NCBI GenBank assembly: GCA_024811115.1
Contig: JAKOGH010000755.1
Coordinates: 87,431-151,430 of the forward strand
Origin: Terana coerulea
Lineage: Eukaryota; Basidiomycota; Agaricomycetes; Polyporales; Phanerochaetaceae
DNA length: 64,000 bases
Reading direction: 5' to 3'
A program made the position numbers and the translations under genes. Below the pieces are notes generated by a model, which ran no database searches, had not been told where the DNA came from, and worked only from the letters and a program-made list of their open reading frames with translations. This document shows positions 12,047 through 23,066 of the stretch, piece after piece (within the stretch, counting starts at the first letter, position 1; each line of letters starts with the position of its first letter).

Positions 12047-12527
12047 AGCACTTGTGGTTAAGCTGGTGTACTAATAACATGGCTAGCGTGTTACCATCAC
12101 GAATTCGAGCTCAGATACTTTCCTCTATAGGAAGGCGAAAGCTTGGTGGCGTTTGTGGTCCGAGAAGCTCGCAGGCGTTTACGTTGTTAGTCACTTACTC
12201 CCACACCCTCGCCGAATAATCAACTATATCAAGCCAAGCATCACGCTACTACAACTGCAAAGTATACCAACCTTCTTACAGCCGGTGATGCATTCATTTC
12301 AGGTTTCTGGTGGAATCGCACAAGGTCCTGCGGGGCTTGAAAAGCATGAGTCAGAGTTGTGCTATGGTCTATATTTATAACAAGTCGACTACGCCTTGTT
12401 GAACCATGTAAGTTCCCACAGTCTACAGATAAAGGTATCAAAGGACTTGATCATGTGACCTTGGTTCGATAGCAGACACCGCGGCTTGATCTCGCCTGCT
12501 CGTCGTCCAGGACCACCACCACGAAAC
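12047..12527 (+). promoter_or_regulatory. Promoter/5' leader region of ABCC paralog 2
   Basis: 480 bp without a gene. An A/T-rich TATA-like stretch (tatatttataa, about 12368-12378) lies about 150 bp upstream of the ATG at 12528. No known drug-response element was recognised. Confidence 0.4.
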
Positions 12528-15500
12528 ATGCAGTCCAGTAGGGAAGGCCTCTGCAGCGGCAACGGTCTGTTTGACCTGTCCTCAGAGTGTGTGCGGGATT
12601 CCTGGTCCGCTCTGGTTCCCATAACGTTCATCGTTCTCGTATGTCTCACGAGTACACCACTTCCCACGACTATTCGGCGCATCCTTTCTGTCGTGAAAGA
12701 GCCATTTAGATTGTTCTTGCCCCTTCCGGAAGCCGAAGCACTCATCTCTGGCGACTTCACCTCGGAAGCTATCGAGGCTCCCACTCCGCCTGGCCCTCTC
12801 TGGCGCGTTGTGATCCTTGCGCTCATTGCTCTCGCGGAAACCCTCACTTGGTTGATCATTGGGTCCTACCGCTTTGCTACGCAGCCAGATGTCATTTGGG
12901 ACGATATACAACCTTTCCTGGTGGCAGCAGCCTGGCTATATGCGACGGTTTGTCCGATAGCACGACCAAGCGCAACTCCACCCTTCGACCTCTTCATACT
13001 GTTTATTCTACGCCTCGCCTTCTACGTGCTGAGCGTTGGAGGCATTCTCTACGACCATGCCCTGGATGGGGTTCCACTTCCGGGACCGTGGATGATCACC
13101 GGACACGCCTTGAATTTGGTTGCGATCATCAGTGTGCTGGCAGTAATTTTGAGCATGCCGCTCGCAGTGCCCAGTCGCAGATATAACAGCGAGGATATAG
13201 TGAGTTTGAACCTCTTCTGCGACTTTTGTAGATCTCATTTCATGTTCAGGATAAAAGTGCATCCCCCGAGGACTACACTTCACTCTGGGGCTGGGCAACC
13301 TTCGTCTGGGTAAACCCGCTCATCTCCCGTGGTACCCATGAAACATTGAACGAGGATGACGTCTGGAATCTCAGCCCCACCATACAATCCCGACCAGTAT
13401 ACCTCAAGTTCATGGCCGGGAAGAAAGCTACATTACTCCGCACGCTCTGGGCTGCGAACTCGCTCGATTTGATCCTGGACTTCGTGCTGACGTACGTCAG
13501 CGTCGTGCTTCAATATCTGGGGCCCTTCTTCCTCAAGCGGATCTTGGATTCCCTTGAAGTTCGAGACGACGAAGACGCACAGGCGCGGGCGCGAAAGATG
13601 TCACACGCGTACATCTACGCGCTCCTCATGTTTCTGTGCACGGTTGGCCGTGCCCAATCCGATTTGCAGCATCTGTGGTATTGCCGACGGGCTTTTACGC
13701 GGATCCGTTCAACACTTATGACCGCCGTCTACGACAAGGCCCTGAAGCGGAAAGACTTTTCTGGCATCGTCGACAAGGACACTGCAAAAGCGAAGGATAA
13801 AGGCCCCAAGAAGGAAGGCAAGCCATCGTTAGATGACCCGTATTAGACAGGTCTGAATCTCCTGCCATAGATATAAAAGGCGACAACCCGAAGGCTGGCG
13901 CAGACGTTGGCAAGATTGTGAATATCATGGCCTCGGATACAAACATGATTGCGGGGCTTACGGCCAATTTGTTCTTCTTATACTCCTGTAAGTCGCCGTC
14001 AACTTGGTTCAGGAATAGCGCCTTATTGGTGTCATGGCTACGTTAGCACCTTTCGAGATCTTGGTTGCAGGGATTTTCCTGTATCAGTACGTGGAACTTC
14101 GTGAATGCTCTCTTGTCGAGCTCTGACGTAGCTGGATAGGCTCCTCGGCGTATCTGCATTTGCTGGCGGCGTTGTACTTCTAATTGGGTGGCCGCTTAAC
14201 AGCCTGGTTGCAAAACGATCTGCGCGAATCTACAAGGGGCTATCGACTGCTAGAGATAAGCGGATGGGTGTTTTGAACGAACTTATCTCCGCGGCAAGTC
14301 ATTTCGCTACATTTCTCCACGTCATGCAAGCTGATAACAATTGATATCTCATAGGTAAAGTTCATCAAATTCTTCGCATGGGAGGATCGTTGGATTCAGA
14401 AAACCCTGGGCGCTCGTGGTGTCGAGCTAGAGTGGTTGGTCAAATGTGGGCGTCTCTATTGGACTTTTGAAGCACTACGTTCAACGTCGTTCTGCGTTTA
14501 GCTCGCCTGAACAGCGTACTGTTCGCATTAATATGGAGCATTGCGCCAATCCTTGTCTCAGTCATTGCTTTCCTCGTGTACGTGGTGCAGGGTAACCAAC
14601 TCACTGTTGGCACGGCGTTTACAGTGCGTCTTCATTTCTTGTATCTTTACAACATCCCGACGGAAATATCTTCCTAGGCCATTGCGTTGTTTGGCATGAT
14701 TCGGTACGTATTTTTATACATTCTTGCAGAAGCGAAGTTGGAGTTCATACCTCTGCAAAAGTCAACCCTTGAATGTTATCCCGACGTTCATTGTTCAGCT
14801 CATGCAGGTACGGCAATCGCTGTTCATTATACATCCATACTTAGCGGTGAATCAACAGACCCGTGTCGCTCTGGATCGCATTGTGACTTATCTCGACGAG
14901 GAAGAAGTAGACGATCAGGTGTCTAGTCTCAAGAAAAGCAAGAGCGCTGTGACTCAGGAGGAGCCAGAGGGATTAGGGATTGAGCATGGGTACTTCAAGT
15001 GGAACGAGGTCGAGCAGTCCAAAGAGCACCCGAAGAAGGGTGCGAAAAGGCACAGTCTGGCGACAATGGCAATGACGGCGGTGTCGATGATGCCCTCACA
15101 CCTGCCGAAAGCGCCTCTATGACGGAGCCACTTCAAGAGCGTCGGTTTGAGTTGGCCGACATTAACATCATCTTCCCTGAGCGCCAGCTGACGGTTGTCA
15201 CCGGACCTACGGCCAGCGGGAAGACCGCGCTCTTGGTAGGTACCTGGAGACGGATTGGTGCATCATGCTAACATGACTTGTGAAACTGTAGATGGCTTTG
15301 CTTGGGGAGATGACTCGTCTGGAAGGTCGCCTCATCATGACGAAGAACCCTCTTGCTATAGACGAATTCGGGCTGCAGCATGCTATTTCCTATGCCGCTC
15401 AGTCGCCTTGGCTCCGGCATCAGTCTATCAAGGATAATATTTTGTTCGGGTGCCCATTCGATGAGGCCAGATATGAAGAGGTCATTGAATGCTGCGCGTT

Positions 15501-18500
15501 GCTTCCGGACCTTCAGATGCTGGAAGAAGGGGACGCTACTGAAATTGGTGCTCGGTCAGTTTTGTTGTTTCACACGGGTGCAATAGTTTCTGATCATTTT
15601 AACAGTGGTGTCAGTCTTTCGGGTGGTCAAAAAGCCAGGTAAGTCCAACGGCTTGACCCGCGAGGTGATGATTAACAATGTTGCAGGGTCGCTCTTGCTC
15701 GCGCTGTCTACACCGTGCGTCTCGTTTCTGCCCGACTTTGACTCAAGCTGAATCCATCTTTTAGCCAACAAAATACCTCTTGCTGGACGATCCGTTGAGC
15801 GCTGTAGTGCGTACATAGTCATGATGCTATCGTGAATCCAATGCTGATTTTAATGCAGGACAGCCACACTGCGCGCTTCTTGTTCGACAAGCTCTTTTGT
15901 GGCCCCCTGCTCGCCAACCGCACAGTCGTACGGAAACATTCGTTATATTTCGTGCCTTCCTCATTGACCGATTTATTGGCAGATACTTGTGACTCACCAC
16001 GTCGAGCTCGTGCTGCCCGGCACGCACTACCTCGTACGCATGCTGGACGGCCGTATCGACACTCAGGGCACACTGGCGGACCTCCGTTCGCGAGGCGTGC
16101 TAGACGAGATTGCGCATGAAGAGGCAGTAGAAGCGCACAAAGAGGAGCAAGCGGTCGAGGATGCTGAGGTGGCCACTGTCGATGCTGCGAAGGTTCCTGA
16201 ACCAGAGGGAGCTGAGCAGCCTGCCAAGACTGTGCCGCGCAAGTTGATCGAGAAAGAACATCGCGAGACTGGTACCGTCAAATGGGCAATTTACAACACG
16301 TATTTGAAAGCTTCGTGAGTGCAGCCTTGTGCATACGCGGTGTTGGATTGACTAAAAGCGTGCAGGTCGTACTGGACTTGGGCAATTCTGGTTTTCCTCA
16401 TCATTTTGTATCAGCTGTTGGGTGTCTCCGAAAAATTCTGGATCAAGGTATGTCCTCGTCTTTATCAGTTACGCACGGGATCCTGATGGATATAGATTTG
16501 GGGAGATGCATATGGGGGTAGTGCTCAGACTCCCGTGACCAGCGTAAACGCGTTGCAATCGTCTTGGGTTTTGGGACGTCAAATCCCTCTCGAAAACGAA
16601 TTCCTCGCTGGTCACCTACAAAATCACTATTACGCTGGCTCAGGCCTCCCAGCATATACCACGAAATCCGACTGGCCTCGTGCTCAAGCCCATCCACTCT
16701 TCTACATTGGCATTTATGCGCTCATCTCGTTCGGTGCGGCGTTCGTGAGCATCTCCAATACCATTATACAATATACTGGCGCTCTGAGGGCATCTCGAAT
16801 ACTGTTCAAACGCCTTTTGGTGTCAGTAGTCAGAGCTACGATGCGATGGCATGACACCACTCCTCAAGGTAAGTGTATATCCAGTAATCGACGAATGTTT
16901 GCTTGACACTTACGGTCTAGGACGAATGTTGAACCGTTTTGGCAAGGTGTGTTTTCTTTCCTTTCTTGCGTCTTTCGTTAGTCATGCCTATTTTCGATAG
17001 GATGTCGAGACAGTTGATACATCACTGGCAAGCTCGCTACAACGCGTCAATTCATCCCTTGCCAACTTTGCGGCCTCTGCTCTCACCATCATGTGGGTAC
17101 TCTGTGTTTTTCTCCGCCCGTGTCTGTTGCTCACTTGATCCCTCAGCGTGATCTTCCCGCTATTCATATTCCCTTCTAGTGTCTTTGGCTATATCTATTA
17201 CCGCCTTGCTGTCGGTTACCTCAATACGGGCCGTGACTTGAGACGCATGGAGTCCACCAACCGCAGTCCTATCTACGCCAACTTCGGGGAGCTCCTGGAA
17301 GGAATAGTCACAGTTCGCGCGTTCTCAGCGGAACAGCGCTTCTTTGAATTCCACACGAACAAAATCGACGTCACAACGAAAGTTTGTAATATCATCCTTT
17401 CCTGATTCCTTTTTCTGACAAATGTGCCCCCAGATGTGGTACATGTTCTGGATGACGAATCGATGGCTTCTCCTACGATTCGACAGTCTCGGTGCCTTGG
17501 CTGTCTTGACCACTACGCTTTTTGCCTTGTCAGGCTATGTGGACGCCGGTCTAGCCGGTGTGTGTATCACGTCGGCAATGGCCTATACTTCGAGTGTCTA
17601 TTGGGCCTGTCGATTCTGGACATTACTGGAGCTTGATCTAAAGTGCGTCTCCACCTCCATACGCGGCAGGGCTTGTCTGAGCAGAGTTTTGCCCCAGCTC
17701 TGTGGAGCGTGTCGTCGAGTATCTCGACCTGCCTCAAGAACCGCCCGCCGTCATCGAGTCCAGTCGCCCTCCAGCGTACTGGCCGTCTACTACAAGCCCA
17801 AACAGCGAAGCGATGCTGTCCGTCGAAGACCTGAAGATCAAGTATGCCCCAGATTTGCCTGAGGTGCTGCGTGGAATATCTTTCCAGGTTAAGGCCAAGG
17901 AGCGCGTCGGTTTGCTCGGACGGACGGGTAGCGGCAAGTCCACCCTGGCAATGAGTATCCTTCGATTTGTACGTTACTACCACCTCGCTCAATAAACATA
18001 TATATGGAAGCTTACCGTCCACTACAGGTTGACCCGTCCGAGGGGCGTGTCGTTATCGACGGAATCGACATCTCTACTATTGGTCTGCATGACCTCCGGT
18101 CCAAGATTGTGAGAGCAAATTCGCCCTTTACTATACTGAGGTGATGCTAATTGCCTGCGACGCAGACATTTATCCCACAAGATGCGACGTTGTTCTCTGG
18201 AACCTTACGCGACAATTTGGATCCTTTTGGTGGGCTATTGTGCATCTTTCAGTTGTCATTCGCCTAATAAACACTCGTCACAGGCGAACACGAAGACAGC
18301 GAATGTTTGGACGTTCTGTACCGCGTACAAATGATCACCGAAGGTCAAGCTGCTTCTCAAGGACCATCAAGAGAACCATCGCGCCCGGCTTCCGTTCATG
18401 GCATCGAGCGAGAGGATACGCTCAGCACTACTGCCGCGTCTGCGACAAGTATCTCTCCATCTGGTACTGAGGTCGAAAGCAAAGCTCAGATCACTCTCGA

Positions 18501-18946
18501 GACGCAAGTTTCCGCGGGAGGTACAAACTTCTCGCAAGGGCAAAGGCAGCTCATCGCGATGGCGCGTGCTCTGCTACGTCGGAATAACATCATTGTACTC
18601 GACGAAGCAACGTCCAGCATCGACTTCGCAACGGATGCGAAGATTCAGAAGACAATCAGAGAGGAATTCAACGACTCGCTGCTTTTGACCAGTGAGTGCC
18701 ACTGCCACTACAACGTGTGTGCCAACGTTCAATCTTTGTACAGTTGCTCATCGTCTGCGTACGGTCATCGACTATGATCGACTCATTGTGTTGGACAACG
18801 GCGAACTGGCTGAGTTCGACACGCCTTATAACCTGATTCAGAAAGAGGGTGGTATTTTTCGCAGTATGTGCCTGAAGAGTGGCACGTTCGCGGAACTGGA
18901 GGTGGCGGCGAGGGACAAGGCTGTGTCGGAGGCCAAAGCCGCTTGA
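12528..18946 (+). CDS. ABCC-family (MRP/Ycf1-like) ABC transporter, paralog 2, full length
   Basis: Complete multi-exon gene from [11 protein letters not shown] to KAVSEAKAA and stop at 18944-18946. Order: TMD0-like region (12528-13200), TMD1 (13300-14800), NBD1 (15100-16080; Walker A GPTASGKT, signature SLSGGQKAR, Walker [12 protein letters not shown]-loop VTHHVE), TMD2 (16300-17650), NBD2 (17820-18900; Walker [11 protein letters not shown]-loop [11 protein letters not shown], signature NFSQGQRQL, Walker [14 protein letters not shown]-loop AHRLRTV). A Ser/Thr-rich insert of about 50 residues lies before the NBD2 signature. Family knowledge: exporter of conjugated or lipophilic compounds; substrate unknown. 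The intron 13818-13870 uses a GC donor. One frame break occurs in the non-conserved NBD1 leader at an A4 run (15045-15048). The inverted paralog is at 1-4746, and the RRM4 gene lies directly upstream. Confidence 0.93.
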
Positions 18947-19048
18947 GAGAGTATTACAACGCGAATTCAATATTGGGGAAATGCGAGTGCCTATAATATG
19001 TCATGCAAATCTATGCAACGTTATATTCACGGAATATCCTAGACCGAG

Positions 19049-20155
19049 GTGCCAGACTCAAACCTGCCCCCTCAAGGTGCACAGCCAATTGTGAAGGCGC
19101 CTATTATTCCTTTGTGGCGTCGCGGGAATCACCGAAGGCGATGTGCGCGTAGCCGCGTTCCTCGCGACTCTCCTCTTCACCACGACTATCTTGACCAGCT
19201 ATTGAGTGACGTTCAGCTACTCGGTTCTATTTGTTTCCATGGCCCACAGGAAGCTTTGCAAATCGATAGCCATTGCACCTCATGCCGTGCGTATACCGCT
19301 GCACTTCAACTCCACGTAGAGCATAAAATTGAGCTGCAGTGCTCTCAAGACTTGGGATTATCCCTCTCTTCGTGCATACACAATAAGTACGTATTATACT
19401 CATCAATTAATCGAGAAATTCTCGCTAAGCATATACGTCCTAACGTTTCAGCGGCCCATTACCCCTTGACAAATCCCCAACACCTGGCAGCAGCCCCACC
19501 GACCTCGGACAAGTCCAACTGTACCACAGTCTCACTGCTTGATCCAACACAAGAGGTCATGCGACACATTGGCTCTGAAACGTGTCTTGTCATCGACAAC
19601 TCTACCCTCATGACTGTCTATTGTGAGTGGAGTACATATTTCTATGCACCGCCTTTCACCTGTGAGTTTGATGTATTAATTCCTCTTTGCATCATGTCAA
19701 AATATACTGACAGCTCTCTATGTCCTATGTAGATCACATGTTGCAGCGCGACCCTAGACCTTCGCCAGATGCAGACAGTTTCGAGCTGAAAGTATCACCG
19801 ACCGAGCACAGCGCCCATACTAATATCTTGGCACTTGTTTGGCGCCGCGTGCTTAGCCTTTCCGGTGCGTTCTACGCACTCTCGCCGCTCGCCTATTGTG
19901 AGTTCTGTCATGATTTGCCAGCGACAGGCACTCATTCGCTGATGGTCGCGGGGTGCCTTGACCGTTCCGAACAGCCAGTATAATGGCCCCTGGTGGCGGA
20001 CGCTGGCCCCAGAAGTTGTTAAATGGGATGAACACGGCGTACATTCGTGTCTAGAATATCTCAGCTTTGACCCCTCGAGCTCTGTGCCACACGGGCAAAG
20101 GCCGCTATCGAGAAGAACATGCTTGCCTCAATCCTCATTGCCTTTGCCTGCGTAA
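19049..20155 (+). CDS. Doubtful multi-exon gene or gene relic
   Basis: Several open stretches look coding and are bordered by plausible splice sites. The segment 19451-19631 (LDPTQEVMRHIGSETCLVID) joins through GTGAGT...TGTAG to 19732-19900 (SFELKVSPTEHSAHTNILAL, then VWRRVLSLSG), followed by another GTGAGT. Upstream, 19130-19320 has a hydrophobic stretch (VAAFLATLLFTTTILTS) interrupted by an in-frame TGA. I could not assemble a full-length model, and the last exon would overlap the start of the next gene. I do not recognise the protein. It may be a decayed gene, or a real gene whose first exons I cannot place. Confidence 0.25.
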
Positions 20156-21305
20156 TGCTTACGCCGGCGGCCGATGTGCCTGGCAGACCCTTCACCCTCT
20201 CATTCATTGCTGGTAATATCACACCCTTGAAGCCTTCAACCCTCCGATCCCAGCAAGGGCGGGACACCAGGGGCAACCGCCACGTCATTCGAGGCCTACT
20301 TGTTCGCCAATCCTGTCCTTCTGGATTCGGTGTATGCCGCGATGTGTTTGAGCAGTGCTGCCCTTTGAACGGAGACTGCTGTTCTGACGGAGGTTCGTTA
20401 CAAGGCGACCATTCGACATGTTAGAGCTGGATTAATCTTCTTGGATTAGGGTGCTGCGATTCGGGTCAATGGTGTTGGGATGGGGGTTGCTGTCTGACGA
20501 GCGAGAACGGATGCGACGGTGAGTCCAGTGCTTGTCTGGGGTATTCATCGGGCTGGCTACGTTTCTAGGCGGAGGTTGCTGCGACAAGAGGTTACTTTTG
20601 TCGTCGTTGGGGATTCTGATTCACGCTGACCGGTTTTCTACAGCGAGTATTGCGCGGTCTCTCCGTCCGGGAAAACCGGATGCTGCCCGAACGGACAGAT
20701 TTGTTCCGGGGAACCTCAAGGTCCGCAATGCGATCCCGGCTACGTTCCATGTGCAGACTTCGACTTCTGTTGCCGTATGTTGCTCGACATGCTCTCCGTT
20801 AGCATGATATACTAATGCGACTTTTGTCAGTATCTGGCTATACTTGTTTCGTAGACGGCAATGGGAACGATAAATGCCGCGCCCCGGGGTCGGCGACCAC
20901 CGTTGCCAGCGGTTAGTAAAAGACTCTCAAACATTTTTCCCCTAACGTAAGAGGCTTAATAGTACCGGCAACTCATACCTCCTCGACTTCTGTTGAGGTC
21001 CCAACGCCGCCCGCCACCACGTTCACGCCAGCGCCGGTTCACACTCCAACTAGTTCAGCCTCCACGCCAAAAGTCGTCGTCTCGTCCATGCCTGCGCAAG
21101 ACCCCTCACAAACAAACTCTACTGGTGCCACGAAGAGTACAGTAGCGGGCGCGTCTGCTGCTGCGAGCGGCATCAGCAGCGCGGCACAGACGTTGAACAC
21201 TGGCGTCGGCTCTGGTGTGGGTAATTCTGCGTCTAGGATGCATACTGAAATCATCCAGATGAAGCTCTCGTACATCTTGGTTTGTCTTTTTGCGCTGTGC
21301 ATCTA
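20119..21305 (+). CDS. Secreted cysteine-rich protein with C-terminal GPI-type signal
   Basis: Starts MLASILIAFACVMLTPAAD, a clear signal peptide. Then come CC-rich modules: CPSGFGVCRDVFEQCCPLNG with GDCCSDG, then GCCDSGQWCWDGGCC, a GGCCDK exon, YCAVSPSGKTGCCPNGQIC, and DFDFCC with SGYTC. Spacing recalls granulin/hydrophobin-like disulfide knots but matches neither exactly. A long Ser/Thr/Pro stretch (20960-21120), probably O-glycosylated, is followed by an Ala/Ser/Gly-rich region and a hydrophobic tail (LSYILVCLFALCI), as expected for a GPI anchor. About five short introns (for example from 20396 GTTCGT and from 20521 GTGAGT) separate the cysteine modules. Likely a cell-wall or plasma-membrane surface protein; ligand unknown. 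Exon borders in the middle are approximate. Confidence 0.7.
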
Positions 21306-21960
21306 GTCTGGGGAACGGCAGACGTGTGGACTTAGTGTCTAGCGTGGACTCCGGATATTCGAGACGTACTCTTGAAGTTAGTACTTACTACGCTCTGAGT
21401 GCTTAGTTGATTTTCTGTACTCTGCTATATGAGGATTATTTCGTGGTTGATTCATGTGGCCTCCCATGAGGATATCAGGAAGATGCATACTCTGGTCGAC
21501 ATTACATGCATGTATTGACTGGTAATAGTGCGGGAGAACCAACGGTACGACGCTGCCAACGAACCACCGAACCTTCCTTTTCGGGGAATCGGTGCCTCCA
21601 GCGTCTACCCTGCGATGACCCGCTCGGGTGCAGAATTGGTCGTCACAGCCACTCTCTCGCGACTGCCTCGATGTGGTTACAAGACTCACAGGCATCGCAC
21701 AGGCCCGCCGTTATTCCCATGGTGGAGATGTCTAAACGGACTGCGCAGCTGCGGAGGTATGTTTCGTAGTCTCCTGCCACTGCATCACCCGTTTCTTACT
21801 CACGCCGCACATGACCTGTCCTAGATAACCTCTCATAACATGCATCGCCCTTTTCACTTCCACTAAACCACTATCCGCTCGCCGTATGGGCCAGCGAAGA
21901 CCCTTTTTCTTGTCAGCCTACCGCCCTTGAGGTCGCAGCGGGGACACCAGGTCTAGGAGA
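21306..21960. other. Intergenic region, possibly holding an upstream exon
   Basis: 655 bp between two plus-strand genes. A short open stretch at about 21720-21760 (MVEMSKRTAQLRR) ends at a GTATGT donor and could be a first exon of the following membrane protein. I see no acceptor that clearly joins it in frame. Confidence 0.35.
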
Positions 21961-22691
21961 ATGAGGATGATTGATACAAGGTGCGTGGAGACTCTCCGCA
22001 CTACGGAGGCATACCCATCACTCACAGCCTCCACCTTGGTTACTAGTTCTTTCGTCTGGCTCGGCCTTGTTGGATCGGTATTCATTGGCCTTGTCTTCAC
22101 GGTATACAAGTCAAGAACGCGGGCAGCGGCTGCACAGCTGCACCAACCGCGACAACGGCAGGTCCGCCCGGAGCTATGGGATGTGCATGTGTCGCCGGAA
22201 GATTTGGAGGCGGGAAAGGCATCGGAGGGGAGTACGAGAAGGTGGAACGAGATCTTGGTGCGTTGCTTGTCCTCGTTTCAAGCGCTGCGTCTCACCTGTC
22301 CGTGTTGGTACGATAGCCACTTTCCCTAGGCGTGACTGCGCAGCAAGCTGAAGCGGACAGCCAGAAGAAGTCTGATTCTGCACGAACAGGGTGAGTAAAG
22401 AGTTGATATGCACTGCTTGCTTGCACCCACACGCGCCATCGAAGATTCACATCGAGATTCCGTCGGTGGGAGGCTACGCCCTTCAAGCCTCCGGAGACTC
22501 GATCCCACGCTCCTAGTGAAGCCCAAGTGACCACAATCATCCTGCTACCCCAACCACGAAATCAGAAGACACATAATCCATCTGACGGTCAAGACATGCA
22601 GGACGGAACGTTAGGACGAGACTACGCAATTGGGACTCTTTCGGTTTATGGTCCGCCGTCCGGGGCACTACTGCCATCGACCACTTCATGA
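21961..22691 (+). CDS. Single-pass membrane protein with long cytoplasmic tail, unknown function
   Basis: Start taken at 21961 (MRMIDTRCVETLRTTEAYPS); an ATG two codons later is equally possible. One strong transmembrane segment (SSFVWLGLVGSVFIGLVFTV) is followed by basic residues (YKSRTR), fitting an N-out/C-in topology by the positive-inside rule. The tail is Gln/Arg- and Ser-rich. Two introns: about 22257-22319, joining WNEIL to GVTAQQAEADSQKK, then from GTGAGT near 22391 to about 22441, continuing into RFTSRFRRWEATPFKP and ending at stop 22689-22691. No known domain was recognised. It is the plus-strand neighbour of the GPI-type cysteine-rich gene. The N-terminus may be incomplete. Confidence 0.5.
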
Positions 22692-23066
22692 CATCGTAAC
22701 GCTTATATACGCGACACCTCTGTATTCTGATACTTTTATATCTAATTTCAGCGAGCCCGCAACCATACCCATAGTCTGATCGCTCCTGGCCCCTCACATT
22801 CCCCAGCGATGCGCGTCCACCAAAACCGGAGGAGGTAATACTCACGCCAAATATCTTCCATCCCACTGAGCAATCAGCGCAGCTAAACATTTGCATTAAA
22901 CTCTTCCCGACAGAAGTCGCCGCCAAAGACGCATCCGCCACACACCACCGCAGTCGGCCGAAAATAGGCACACTCGCACACGAAAGACGGAAGCTCCTCA
23001 GCAAGCCATTTCATTAAGGTATTCACCGATCATCCACAAGCTCATTACAAATATGCTAAACTCCGT
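22692..23066. other. Convergent intergenic region
   Basis: 375 bp between stop codons of the plus-strand membrane protein and the minus-strand secreted repeat gene. No gene or repeat was recognised. Confidence 0.5.

Noticed and set aside
1..18946. Secondary-metabolite cluster around the two ABCC transporters
   Set aside because: No PKS, NRPS, terpene cyclase, P450 or cluster regulator lies between or near them.
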